Assembly: GCF_000621085.1 (NCBI RefSeq)
Contig: NZ_JHZE01000008.1
Location: 1 to 64,000 of the forward strand
Source: Mycoplasmopsis gallinarum DSM 19816
Lineage (GTDB): Bacteria > Bacillota_I > Bacilli_A > Mycoplasmatales > Metamycoplasmataceae
Reading direction: 5' to 3'
DNA length: 64,000 nt
Made by a program: the position numbers and the translations under genes
Part shown: piece after piece, positions 1-10,428 of the stretch
Layout of the letters: each line of letters begins with the position of its first letter
Numbering within the stretch: the stretch's first letter is position 1
The notes under the pieces: generated by a model
Told to the model about the DNA's origin: nothing
The model's input: the letters and a program-made list of their open reading frames with translations, nothing else
The model's database searches: none

Positions 1-3
1 ATA

Positions 4-29
4 AAAAAGTCCCTAAAGGACCTTTTATA
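4..29 (-). terminator. Intrinsic terminator after the sigma-like gene
   Basis: An imperfect hairpin (GTCC paired with GGAC around a CTAAA loop, extended by A/T pairs) is followed on the minus strand by a run of T. It lies just past the stop codon of the 36-644 gene and would end the cysS-rlmB-sigma transcript. Confidence 0.6.
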
Positions 30-35
30 TTTTCA

Positions 36-644
36 TTATAAATTTCTTTTTTGAAAAGAAAAGAAAAAATTTACTTTTTGAATAAAATCACTTTTTATTT
101 GATTAATCTTTGTGGTTGAATAAAAATTTTTAGTTTTTAAATCTGATGATAAATATTTACAATAAGGATCTTTTTTAACATCAACAAATTTAATTAAATT
201 TTTAATGTCTGTAGCTTGAATTTCCTTCTCTATATTGTTTGAGGCATCTTCATCTATAACATAATATAAATTGTCAAAATCAATAAATCCCAATTTAGGT
301 TTTTTAGTTGTTGAAGTAGAAGATTTAATTTTGGACATCGTAAATTTTTTTACAACGGAAAGAAGAAAAGAAGTAAAAGAACATTTATCTAAGTGTGGTT
401 TATATTTTTTTAAAACAGAAGCTACAATCATTAAAAATTCTTGATAAATATCATTAATAGAATAATAACTTAGCATCAAAAGTTCTTTATATAAATTAAT
501 CATTGAATAAATTTTTTCTTTATACCAAAAATCAACAATTAAAATTAACTCATTATTTTTACAATCATTAATAAAAAGAATTAATTTATCATTTTCAAAA
601 TTTTCAACTAAATTTTTAAATATTTTAATTTTATTTAAAATCAA
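36..644 (-). CDS. Divergent RNA polymerase sigma-factor-like protein
   Basis: 202 residues, very lysine-rich. Residues about 60-105 resemble region 2 of small sigma-70 family factors: an acidic helix with an IYQEF core (compare DLxQExxxxL), then KYKPHLDKCSFTSFLLSVVKK, which aligns with the 'KYDPxxgxxFxTyLxxxvr' segment. The C-terminal part has no clear region 4. In Bacillus the order cysS, rlmB, sigH is conserved, and here the gene follows cysS and rlmB on the same strand, which supports a SigH-derived identity. The start is TTG: the frame is closed by TAA about 20 bases upstream, no ATG or GTG is available there, and a GGGGA motif lies upstream. Promoter recognition is inferred, not shown. 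It could instead be a degenerate sigma-like regulator. Confidence 0.5.
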   Translation of the reverse strand: MILNKIKIFKNLVENFENDKLILFINDCKNNELILIVDFWYKEKIYSMINLYKELLMLSYYSINDIYQEFLMIVASVLKKYKPHLDKCSFTSFLLSVVKKFTMSKIKSSTSTTKKPKLGFIDFDNLYYVIDEDASNNIEKEIQATDIKNLIKFVDVKKDPYCKYLSSDLKTKNFYSTTKINQIKSDFIQKVNFFFSFQKRNL

Positions 645-646
645 AA

Positions 647-1408
647 TTACTCATTCCCCTTTTTAACAATAGAATTCAAAAGAATCCCTGTGGCAACAGA
701 AACATTTAAAGATTGAACGGTTCCATATTGTTTAATATATATTAATTCATCTGCTTGTTTCAGTACGGGTAATGAAACTCCATCACCTTCATTTCCAACA
801 ATTAAACAAATAGGAAAATTATAATTAACATCATCAAGTTCTTTTGCTTTTTCGCTTAAAGCAGAAGCATAAATTCAATAACCAAATTCTTTTAATTTTT
901 TAATACTTGAAACTAAATTAGCTGATTTTATTATTTTCATACCAATAAAACCACCCGAACTAATCTTTAACACACTAGAAGTAATATCAGCACTTTTCTC
1001 TTTAGTCATTATTATGTGTTTAACCCCAAGAGCATTAGCTGTTCTAATTATTGCTCCTAAATTATGAGGATCTTGAATTTTATCAAGCATCAACACAAAA
1101 TTTGGTTTATCTTTTTGAATAACTTGTAAATCATGTATTGGAAATTCTTTTAAGAAAGCAACAATTCCCTGATGATTTATATCTTTGAAATCAAGAAAAA
1201 AAGTCTCGTCTTTTGTTTCTATATCAAAATTGCCATATTTTTTAATTTTGTGTGCAAGAACTTCATTATTAACAAAAATTTTTTCTAAATTAAAGCCATT
1301 TTTTATTGCATCAAAAACAGAATTTTTCCCACACACAAATAATTTTTTCAAATTTTGCTCTTTATTTTTCCATTTTTGTGTTTTTTCTTTTTTATATAAG
1401 TTTTTCAT
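647..1408 (-). CDS. rlmB: 23S rRNA 2'-O-methyltransferase RlmB (TrmH/SpoU family)
   Basis: 253 residues with in-frame TGA=Trp. The N-terminal 80 residues form an L30e-like substrate-binding domain (FVCGKNSVFDAI). The SPOUT methyltransferase domain follows with all three SpoU motifs: NLGAIIRTANALG (motif 1), IVGNEGDGVS (motif 2) and SLNVSVATGILL (motif 3, knot and SAM site). The family methylates a guanosine of 23S rRNA equivalent to E. coli G2251. I chose the ATG at 1408 rather than the TTG one codon earlier. It overlaps the 3' end of cysS by 17 bases, so it is probably translationally coupled. The stop codon lies three bases before the TTG of the sigma-like gene. Confidence 0.93.
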
Positions 1409-2651
1409 CAATTAATTGTTTTCTTAATTTATCAGCATTAAGAAAATCCCTTTCTTTAAGGTATTTTTGTCATTGTTCATAAATTTCTAACGATACTTTA
1501 TATTGTGATTTATTTGTTAATTTAGGGTGAATAATAGAAAGAATTTTAAAAATAATTGAAGCGGTTTCATAATTTGTGTCTTTATTAAAATCTTTTATTA
1601 AAGAATTTAAAATCAAATTAAAATCTGCAAAATCAAATTTTGAAAGAGATTCCATTGCTTTTAAAAAAATCTCATTTTCTTTAAATTTAATTAAATTTTC
1701 TGATTGAGTATCAATGTTTAATATAAAAAACTTAAAAATAAATTTTTTATATTTAATCAAAATCGCTTGCATATTATCTATTAATGAATCTGTAATGTTA
1801 ATAGGCGCTGAAATTTTTGAATTTAAAATAATTAGTTTTAAAATTTCAGGCCCATATTTTTCAATAAAATCATTAGCTAAAATGATATTCCCTAGAGATT
1901 TAGACATTTTCAATCCATCTAAGTTAATTTGACCAGTTCTTATTCATTCTTTTGCTATATTTTTATTGTAAAGTGCAAAATGTTGAATATTTTCATTTTC
2001 ATGATGTGGGAATGTCAAATCCATTCCACCTCCATGTATATCCACCCCTTCAGAACCAAAATGCTTAGAAATTAAAGCACAACACTCAGTATGTCATCCT
2101 GGCCTACCATATCCAATTTTTGTTTGATATTTAATTCCTATAGTAGTGTTTTTTCAAAGAGCAAAATCTGCTTCAAACAATTTATTAGAATCATTTTCTT
2201 CAAAATTCATATTAATTAATTTTTGATTAGAAACAATGCCATAATGATTTTGATTTTTTTCAATATTAAATCAAATATTATTTTGATTGTCTTTATATGC
2301 ATTATTTTTTTCTAATAATTTTTGAACATAATCAGCAATAAATTCAATATTATTTGTTACTTTTTCTATTGAAGTAATTGTATTAACGTTAAGATCAGAC
2401 AATAATTTTAAATAATCTTCTGCATAAAATTCAGATATTTCTTTTTCAGTTTTATTTTCATCAAGTGCTTTTTTAATTATTTTGTCATCAATATCAGTCA
2501 AATTATGAACAAAATTAAAAGAATTGCCCAACTCTCTTCAACCTTTTAACATTAAATCATAAGTTAAAATCGGCCTTAAATTTCCGATATGAACATAGTT
2601 ATAAACTGTTGGCCCACAAACATAAATATTTAAATTATTTCTTGATTTCAT
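1392..2651 (-). CDS. cysS: Cysteinyl-tRNA synthetase
   Basis: 419 residues once several TGA codons are read as Trp. It charges tRNA-Cys. Visible class I signatures are [15 protein letters not shown] near the N-terminus (zinc ligand Cys plus the HIGN variant of HIGH), the zinc-binding HTECCALIS region, the active-site [19 protein letters not shown], and KMSKSLGN. Length is slightly below the usual 450-470, as in other mycoplasmas. The ATG at 2651 has a clear AAGGAAA ribosome site. It heads a three-gene operon with rlmB and the sigma-like gene and is divergent from the NADH oxidase. Confidence 0.96.
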
Positions 2652-2739
2652 ATATTTTCCTTATTTATTTAAAAATTTATATAGTAAAAATGATAAATAA
2701 AATAATAAAATTTAATTATAAAAATTTAAGGAGATATAT

Positions 2740-4107
2740 ATGAAAATTGTTGTTGTTGGTGCAAACCACGCAGGAACTTCTTTTTTAAGAACATTAAAAA
2801 CAGTAAATCCAGAAGCACAAGTTGTAGCTTATGAAAGAAATTGAAATACATCATTTTTAGGTTGTGGAATTGCTATTTGAGTAGCAGGACTTTTTAAAGA
2901 ACCAGGTGGATTATTTTATTCATCACCAGAAATTTTAAAAAATGAATATGGTGTTGACTTACACATCGAACATGATGTTATTAAAATTGACAAAGAAAAA
3001 AAAGAATTAACTGTTAAAAATCTTAAAACTGGCGAAGAATTTATAGATACATATGACAAATTAGTTTTTGCTGGTGGAACTTGACCAATTGTTCCTCCTA
3101 TTAAAGGAATTGATTATAAAAATATTGTTTTATCTAAACTTTATCAACATGCTCAATACTTAGTTGAAAAAGCTAACGATCCTAAAATTGAAAATGTTGT
3201 TGTGGTTGGAGCTGGATATATTGGAATTGAGCTTGTAGAAGCATTCCATATGAAAGGCAAAAAAGTTACTTTAATTGATTTAAATGAAAGAGTAGTTTCA
3301 AATTATTTAGATGAAGAATTCACAGAAAAAATGGAAGAAAATATGCTAAAAGACGGGATTGAATTAGCATTAGGCCAAAAATGTGTTGAATTCAAATCTG
3401 AAGATGGCGAACATGTTTCAGCAGTGGTTACTGACAAAGGCGAATATAAAGCTGATTTAGTAATTATGAGTGTTGGTTTTAGACCAAATACTTCAGTTAT
3501 TGAAGGTGTTGAAAAATTACCTAATGGAGCTATAAAAGTTAATGAATTTCAACAATCAATTTCAGATGAAAACATTTATGTATTAGGAGATTCAGCAGCA
3601 TTAAAACACTGTGTAAGCAATAATTACTCACACGTTGCTTTAGCGACAAATGCTGTTAAAACCGGTATTGTTGCAGCTCTTAATTTAGCAGGAATGAAAG
3701 TTGCTTTCCCAGGAGTTGTTGGTACTAATTCTATTAACGTATTTAATTGTAAATATGCTTCAACAGGATTTACCGAAAAAATGGCTAAACAAAACGGGTT
3801 TGATAATGTGGGAGCAATTTATTTTGAAGACAATGATAAATGTGAATTTGTAAAAGACTACGAAAAAGTAGGATTTAAAATCGTTTATGATAAAAACACA
3901 TTAAAATTACTTGGTGTTCAAGTAGGTTCATGAGGAAAAGCAAACCACACAGAAGTTGTTTATATGTTTGGTTTTGCTCTTCAAAAAGGCGCAACACTTG
4001 TTGATACAGCATTAACAGACGTATTTTTCTTGCCACATTTCAATAAACCATTTAACTTCATGTTAATGCCAATGTTAAAAGCATTAGGATTAAATTACAA
4101 AAAATAA
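2740..4107 (+). CDS. nox: FAD-dependent NADH oxidase (H2O-forming type)
   Basis: 455 residues of the Nox/CoA-disulfide reductase group of the pyridine nucleotide-disulfide oxidoreductase family. The FAD-binding start KIVVVGANHAGTS contains conserved His10, and the redox-active single Cys42 lies in SFLGCGIA. The NADH-binding fold is VVVGAGYIGIELVEAF (about residues 152-167), the second FAD motif is IYVLGDSA, and a C-terminal dimerisation domain follows. In mycoplasmas this enzyme reoxidises glycolytic NADH with oxygen. The AAGGAGA site is 6 bases before the ATG. It is monocistronic and ends in a bidirectional terminator shared with the convergent gene. Whether the product is water or peroxide cannot be read from sequence. 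Confidence 0.9.
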
Positions 4108-4114
4108 TTAATAA

Positions 4115-4147
4115 ATAAAAATTCTGGCTATGCCCCAGAATTTTTAT
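4115..4147. terminator. Bidirectional intrinsic terminator, nox / 4128 gene
   Basis: A 13-base perfect stem (ATAAAAATTCTGG / CCAGAATTTTTAT) with a 7-base CTATGCC loop. T-rich arms on both strands let it end nox on the plus strand and the convergent gene on the minus strand. The TAG stop of the minus-strand gene lies inside the loop. Confidence 0.85.
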
Positions 4148-4598
4148 TTAAAATTTCCTCTAATTCTGTTTTATCAATTTCAAATTTATATCTGTGTAAA
4201 ACTTTTTGATTATTAAATTCTCATTTAAAGTCAATAATAAATTCAGGATCAAAAGTGAATTTATAGAAAATTTTACCTTCAGAAGAAGGAAAATTTTTAA
4301 TTACAAATTGAACCAAATTAGGAACAATTTTTTTATCTCAATAGACTTTACCATTTTCATATCTTATGTATTTATAATAATTTTTGTAATCAATTTCTGG
4401 AAAATAAATATTTTCAACATTTAAAGAATCTTTTGGAGATTCTTTTTCAATTTCTCTTCCTGTTTTAGGATCCTTTTTAATAGGTTTTACTTTTGAAGTA
4501 TTTTTTTGCTTCTTTAACGAAACAACAGAAACGGGGACAATTATTCCAATTAAGCCAGTTATCGCTAGAGAGGAAAAAAGAAAATTTTTAAGTTTCAT
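4128..4598 (-). CDS. Uncharacterised membrane-anchored protein, 156 aa
   Basis: Not recognised. Residues 8-27 (SSLAITGLIGIIVPVSVVSL) form a single hydrophobic signal anchor after a short basic N-terminus. A lysine/proline-rich linker follows (about 30-55), then a soluble tail rich in aromatic and charged residues. There is no lipobox Cys. The ATG overlaps the last codons of the preceding 4588-6024 gene by 11 bases, with GGAG upstream, so the two are probably coupled. The stop lies in the loop of the terminator shared with nox. The topology suggests an extracytoplasmic domain. Function unknown. Confidence 0.75.
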
Positions 4599-6024
4599 TT
4601 AAAATCTCCATAAATTTTATATCTTCAAAATTTAAGTTTGATTTAAGTAAAAAGTCATTGGTATTTTCCAAAGCAATTGAATAATTTCAATTTTCATCTT
4701 TTGTTTCAGTTATTGTTTCATTAAAGTTTAATTTTACATATCCTAAGTTATCTGAATTTAAAATTGGTTTTTCAATAATATTTGTATTTTTTATATTTAA
4801 ATTTATTAACTCTTTTTTATTGTTATGTCCATAATCAAAAAGAATGTGATATTTATTAGTTAAAATTCCAGAAAAATAAGGAGGCACTATATACCCTTTT
4901 TCTGTTGCTTCATCAGAAACAGATAAAGTCATTTCATTAAAATCAAAAGTTAAATAATCATCAAAGAAATAATCTTTAATTTCTTTAAATGCATTTTTAT
5001 AATCCGTTTTATTAGTCCAATTTTTTACGATTTTCGTTGTTATGTTAGGCTGAAAACCTAATAATTGATTTTTAAAATCTACAAAGTTATATTTTGGAGG
5101 ACCTTGACTTACTTCATTCATTCTTTTAATTTCTTTAAAAATTTCTCCAAAAGCAAAATGAGATGGTCCAACTCCATAAACTGAAGGATTTGGATGCATT
5201 CTTGCAGAATATTTGTGCTCAATATATGGAAATGACAAGGTATGTTGATAATCAATTTCAACTGTAAGCAATTTATTATTAACTTCAAACTGATTAGTTT
5301 TGGGAATTTTGACTTTCAAAATATCGAAATTATTAAAATAATTTCTTTTGTGATTATCATCGTCAATAAAGAAAACAAAAGAATTTGGAATTAAAAAGTT
5401 TACTTCGTTTTCTTGTGTATTTACATTGAAATTTTTATTGATGATAGGATTTTTTCTCAAATGGCAATAATATGGACCCTCTGTGCTGTGTTCACCAAAA
5501 TATGATAAAGAAATAGTTTCTAGTTCTGAGTATTTGACACCAAGAGCCACAGAAGAAAGAGTGAACGAAAAAGTTTTAAACATCGATCCTTCAGGATAGG
5601 TGCCTTCTACATCGTATCTATCAGGAAATGCAACTTTCTTCATATAAATATCGCTCATTTTATGTGAAACTACTTTATCTTCATACAAATTATTATCTAC
5701 ATATTTGTTATTAATTGATATTGCAAATTCATCAAAAACCGATTCATCCCATAAATTTTCGGGAACAAAAATGTTAAAATTTATTCAAAAATTATCATTG
5801 TTGTATGATTTTTTTACAATAATTAATTCTTTTGTTCTAATTCTATTTCCACCACGATGGGTTGAATTTTTAGCATAAGGATCCAAATTTGTTGGAAGAT
5901 GAATATAATTATAATATTTATCAATTATTCATTCTTCCTGTGCAATATTTATTGGATTTTTAATTTTGTATTCTTGAACTATCTTATCTTGATAATTAGA
6001 ATTTAAATTGATTGAAGTAATAAT
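4588..6024 (-). CDS. Uncharacterised ~478-aa protein with unusual start
   Basis: A long open frame with three in-frame TGA=Trp codons. No family recognised, no lipobox or clear membrane segment, composition rich in Asn, Tyr and Phe. The start is puzzling. The frame is open from 6042 (after a TAG at 6045-6043), but no ATG, GTG or TTG occurs before the TTG at about 5892, which has no ribosome site. A strong GGAGGAG at 6038-6032 sits 7 bases before ATT ATT at 6024, so initiation at ATT is possible (I used 6024). The alternative is that this frame continues the 5996-6340 gene through a one-base frameshift near 5999. Upstream and downstream genes overlap it, forming a three-gene unit. Confidence 0.65.
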
Positions 6025-6340
6025 AAAGAAACTCCTCCGTAGCTATTTTTCTGAATTTATAATATGTTGTGCTTGAAAAATAATCCAACATTCAATCCTT
6101 GTTAGTATTTTGGTTAATAAAATCATTTTCAATAATTAATTTGCTATTTGTTCCAAGTAGATTAAGAACTTTATTTAACCTATTTATAGGCTCATACTTA
6201 ATTTTATTTTTGTTATTGATTTTCTCTTTTTCTTTTCAAAGACTTCTATTGATTTTTTCCATTTTACAAATAGTTTTGACTATTTTAGCTTGTTCAATAG
6301 AAGAAAGTTTATTTGAAAAATAATTGTTCAACGAAATCAT
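5996..6340 (-). CDS. Uncharacterised 114-aa protein
   Basis: Begins MISLNNYFSNKLSSIEQ with AAAGGAGAT before the ATG and ends in FNQFKF-TAA. It has a basic, helix-prone N-terminal half and no membrane segment. Its last 29 bases overlap the start of the next, larger frame, and the C-terminus reads naturally into that frame if one base is skipped (QFKF then NYQDKIVQEY). It may therefore be a separate small protein or the N-terminal part of a frameshifted ~590-aa protein. Family unknown. Confidence 0.55.
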
Positions 6341-6460
6341 ATATCTCCTTTCAAATTTAAATTGCTAATTTAAATCAAAAAGGCGAAAAATAAAAAAATA
6401 ATAAAAAATTTAGTCTTTTTTGTTGGTAATCAAGTTGAATTATTAGCCATTTTTAATATT

Positions 6461-6490
6461 AAAAAATACCTCTACAGAAGAGGCATTTTC
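6461..6490 (-). terminator. Intrinsic terminator after rsmG
   Basis: On the minus strand AATGCCTCT pairs with AGAGGTATT (9 bp, one G-U) around TCTGT and is followed by TTTTTT. It ends the prs-rsmG transcript. The rest of 6341-6528 shows no gene. Confidence 0.8.
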
Positions 6491-6528
6491 AAAAGTTCAA
6501 ATTAATTTGAAAAAAAAGGAAAACATAA

Positions 6529-7188
6529 TTATTTTTTATAATTCAAAATGTTATTTCACTTTAATGGCCAGTTTTTTGGTGTATTTTTAGTTTTTTTAAT
6601 TTTTACAATATAACTTAATTTATTGTCAAAAGTTAAATACTTAAAAATTTCAATATCCTTAGATTTCTCGGGGAAAAAATGTAAAAACTCGTCAATTTCA
6701 ACTTGATAATTTTCTCCCTTTAATAAATATCAATAACCATTTTTTTTAAGTAAATGATGAGACATTAAAAAAATATTTTTAATAGAACTTAATGCTCTTG
6801 CAGTAATGAAATCAAAAACATAGTTATGATTATATTCTTCTGCTCTAGAATTAATTATTTGAAAATTTAAATTCAAATCTTCAGAAACATTTTTAAGAAA
6901 TTCGCATCTTTTCTTTTGACTTTCCATAATAGTCAATTTAAATAAATTTTGATTTTCAATAAGAACAGGCACAGAAGGAAATCCCGGGCCAGCGCCAATG
7001 TCTAATAAAGAATAAACAGAGTTTAGATCAATTTGATTAATTAAAGGTTCAAAAGCTAATAAAGAATTAATTATTCCTTCATTTAATATGTCTTCTTTGT
7101 TTTTAAAGCCAGTTATATTCATTACTTGATTTTTACTATAAACAAGTTCTAAATATTTATAAATTTTAGAGTCAAGTTCTTTTTTCAT
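6529..7188 (-). CDS. rsmG: 16S rRNA (guanine527-N7)-methyltransferase RsmG
   Basis: 219 residues. It has the Rossmann SAM-binding motif LLDIGAGPGFPSVPVL, then ESQKKRCEFLKNV (motif II) and FDFITARALSSI (motif IV), the signature order of GidB/RsmG. It methylates N7 of G527 in 16S rRNA. The ATG shares one base with the prs stop (TAATG), so it is translationally coupled to prs. Length is close to the family norm. A single intrinsic terminator follows at 6461-6490. Confidence 0.92.
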
Positions 7189-8153
7189 TAAATTAGTTCC
7201 TGGAATCTATTGTAAAGTGTTGAAATTGACGAACCATTTATGTGACAGTCAATAACACCAGCTAAAAATTTATCTAAAGATACTACTTGCAATTTTGAAA
7301 ATTTTGAAACTAAATGTTCATTATTAATTGAATCAGTAATTATCACTTTTTCAATATTTGGATTATTTTCAAACATTTCAAAACCTTTAGTAAATAAGCC
7401 ATGAGTTGCAGCAATAATAATTTTTCTTGCACCGTTATCTTTTAACGCTTGCGCTGCTTTTAAAATAGTTCCACCTGTATCAATGATATCATCAATAATA
7501 ACGGCATTTTGATCCTTAATATTTCCAATTAAACCTAAAATTTCAGTTTTATCAGTATCAATTCTCCGTTTGTCAATAATGCAAATTTTAATACTATTAG
7601 CAATCAATTCAGCTAATTTACGAGCACGATTGGTGCCTCCGTGATCTGGTGAAACAACAGTGAAAGTTTCTTTAGAATCAATAATTGGTTTAGCAAGAAC
7701 AAAAGCGCCTTTTAAATCATCAATTGGAATATCAAAAAAACCTTGAATAGCCGGATTATGTAAATCAACAGCAATAATTTTAGTTGCTCCAGCGGTTTGC
7801 AATAGATTTGCAACAAGCTTAGCACTTATAGGTTGACGACCACTTTCTTTGCGGTCTTGGCGCGCATATCCATAGTAAGTTAAAATCACAGTGATTGAAT
7901 TAGCAGAAGCTCTTTTTAAGGAATCAAGAAAAATTAAAAGTTCCATTAAATTTTCATTCACAGGCATAGATGTGCTTGCAACAACAAAAACGTCTTTTTG
8001 CCTTACTGTTTGTTGGCTAATTAACATGCTTTCTGTATCTGCAAAAGTGATTCTTTTAATTTCTGATAAAGGAATTTCTAAACGATTAGAGATATTTTTA
8101 GCTAATTTATAGCAATTAGGCATTCCAAAAAGGATTACATTTTTTTTATTCAT
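7188..8153 (-). CDS. prs: Ribose-phosphate pyrophosphokinase (PRPP synthetase)
   Basis: 321 residues, close to the usual 315-330, and free of TGA codons. It makes PRPP from ribose-5-phosphate and ATP for nucleotide salvage. Visible signatures are the ATP-binding YYGYARQDRK, the divalent-cation/ribose region VDLHNPAIQGFFD, the catalytic KRR of IDKRRIDT, and the PRPP-binding loop AVIIDDIIDTGGTI. AAGGAGAC lies before the ATG. It lies between clpB, which has its own terminator, and rsmG, with which it shares TAATG. Confidence 0.96.
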   Translation of the reverse strand: MNKKNVILFGMPNCYKLAKNISNRLEIPLSEIKRITFADTESMLISQQTVRQKDVFVVASTSMPVNENLMELLIFLDSLKRASANSITVILTYYGYARQDRKESGRQPISAKLVANLLQTAGATKIIAVDLHNPAIQGFFDIPIDDLKGAFVLAKPIIDSKETFTVVSPDHGGTNRARKLAELIANSIKICIIDKRRIDTDKTEILGLIGNIKDQNAVIIDDIIDTGGTILKAAQALKDNGARKIIIAATHGLFTKGFEMFENNPNIEKVIITDSINNEHLVSKFSKLQVVSLDKFLAGVIDCHINGSSISTLYNRFQELI

Positions 8154-8204
8154 AAATTTTGTCTCCTTATTTAAATTATATTTTTATTAAGTTATTTAAA
8201 AAAA

Positions 8205-8229
8205 TAAAAAAATCGCGAAAAATCGCGAC
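8205..8229 (-). terminator. Intrinsic terminator after clpB
   Basis: Two copies of the self-complementary TCGCGA separated by TTTT form a GC-rich 6-bp stem, followed by seven T on the minus strand. It starts at the last base of the clpB stop. Confidence 0.85.
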
Positions 8230-10397
8230 TATTTTGTAGCTTCATTAATAACAAATTGATTTAAAAGAATGTCAATTTTGTATTTGTGGTCTTTTTTAAT
8301 TGAACCATCAATAATTTTATAAGCAATAACACTTTCTAGATTATTTTGCACATAACGACGAATAGGTCTTGCTCCAAAATTTGGATCATATGCCTTTTCA
8401 GCTATAAATTCAGCAACTTTGTCATCATATGCAAGGTTAATATCTTTTGCACTTTTAACTCTTTTAATTAATTTATCAAGTTCTAATTTAACAACTTCCT
8501 TAATAGCTTCTTTTGAAAGCGGTTTAAATGTAATAACTTCATCAATTCTATTTAAAAATTCTGGACTTAAAAATTTGAGTAATTCAGCCTTAATTGAAGG
8601 CATATCCTCAAGTTCATTTAAAATTTTTTCTGAAGCTATATTACTTGTCATAATAACAATTAAATTTCGACAATTGATAACTCTACCTTTTGAATCGGTG
8701 ATTGTTCCATTATCGAGAATTTGTAAAAGAATGTTTAATACATCACGATGTGCTTTTTCAATTTCATCAAAAAGTAAAATTGTGTAAGGGTTACGACGAA
8801 TTTTTTCAGTTAATGAACCAGTTGAATCATAACCGATGTATCCTGGAGGAGCACCAATTATTTTAGCAACACTATGTTTTTCCATGTATTCTGACATATC
8901 TAGTCTAATCATTTGTTTTTCACTGTCAAAAAGTGAATAAGCAAGAGTTCTTGCTAACTCTGTTTTTCCAACTCCAGTAGGACCAGTGAATAGAAAACTA
9001 GCCAAAGGTCTATTAGGATCATTGATATTAGCTTTTGCACGAATTACAGCTTGTGAAACTAAAGTAATGGCTTCATCTTGTCCTTTTACTTTAGATTCTA
9101 AATCATGTTTAAGGTTTAATAATTTTTCACGATCAGTTTCTAAAAGTTTAGTTACAGGAATATTAGTTCATTTAGCAACAATTGCAGCAATTTCTTCTTC
9201 AGTAACGGTGTCTTTAATTAAAGTATTGCTTGAATTATTAATTAAATTTTCAAGTTCCTTAATTTTTAATTTAACACTTGGAATTTCATCGTACATAAGT
9301 TTAGATGCTTTTTCATAGTCAGCTTCATTTTGATAAATAGTCAACATATGATTTAAATTATCTAATCTATGTCTTAGATTAGAAAGTTCATTTAATCTAT
9401 TTTTTTCAATGTCTCATTTATGTTGTAGTTCATTAATTAAAGCATTAATTGTAGCTATTTCTTGTTCAATATTTTTAATTCTTTCAGCATGTTTAGTTTT
9501 ATCTTCTTCTGATAAAGCAAATTTTTCCATTTCAAGTTTAGCTAATTTTTGTTTTGCTTTTTCCAATTTTTCTGGTTGAAAATTAATTTCAGTTTTAATT
9601 GTGGCGGCAGCTTCATCAACTAAATCAATAGCTTTATCTGGTAAGAAACGATCTGAAATATATCTTGAACTTAATTTAGCAGCTGCAATTAAAGCGTCAT
9701 CTTGAATTTTAACATTGTGAAAGTTTTCAAAACGATCTTTAATTCCTCTTAAAATGGTAATAGTGTCGCCAATTGAAGGCTCTTTAACATCGATTTTTTG
9801 CATTCTTCTTTCAAGCGCCGCATCTTTTTCAATGTACTTGCGGTATTCATCAAAAGTAGTGGCGCCTATAAGATGCATTTTTCCTCTTGCCATTAAAGGT
9901 TTAATAATATTGGCTGCATCCATACCGCCATCAGAATTACGACCAGCTCCAATTAACATATGAATTTCATCAATAAATACAATAATTTCACCATTAGATT
10001 CATCAATTCTCTTAAGAATATCTTTTAATCTTTGCTCAAATTGTCCTTGATATGAAGCACCAGCAATCAAACTACCTAAATCAAGTTCAATTACATCTTT
10101 ACCTTTTAAATTTTCAGGCACTTGACCTTCAACAATTTTTCTTGCCAATCCTTCAACAATAGCGGTTTTACCAACTCCAGGTTCACCAACCAAAACAGGA
10201 TTATTTTTAGTTTTACGACTTAAAATTCTAATCATTCTTCGAATTTCATCATCACGATTAATAACGGGATCTAATTCATTTCTAGCAGCTAAATCAGTTA
10301 GATTTCGACCATATTTTTTTAAGACATCATCTTCATTCTTCTTATCTTTTTGATTATTATTAATATTATTTAAAAAGTCATCAAAATTGAAATCCAT
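8229..10397 (-). CDS. clpB: ATP-dependent disaggregase ClpB, short form
   Basis: 722 residues with both AAA+ modules. Module 1 has Walker A GEPGVGKT (71-78) and Walker [11 protein letters not shown] coiled-coil middle domain follows (about 290-420). Module 2 has Walker A GPTGVGKT (472-479), [10 protein letters not shown], and the D2-small segment ending in [10 protein letters not shown]. The N-terminal substrate-recruiting Clp-N domain of ~140 residues is missing: the protein opens with a short FNFDDF/Asn-rich stretch, as in other mycoplasma ClpB. ClpB remodels heat-aggregated proteins with DnaK. A strong GGGAGGT site precedes the ATG and a CIRCE operator lies 32 bases upstream, so it is under HrcA heat-shock control. 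Confidence 0.96.
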
Positions 10398-10428
10398 TTT
10401 TTACCTCCCAAAATTTAATATATATATT

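Noticed and set aside
8229-10397. Apparent frameshift or gap in clpB between about 9005 and 9414
   Set aside because: The frame is continuous; only TGA codons interrupt it under the standard code, and they fall where Trp is expected. The same applies to cysS, gatA, nusA, the YihY gene and the lipoproteins.
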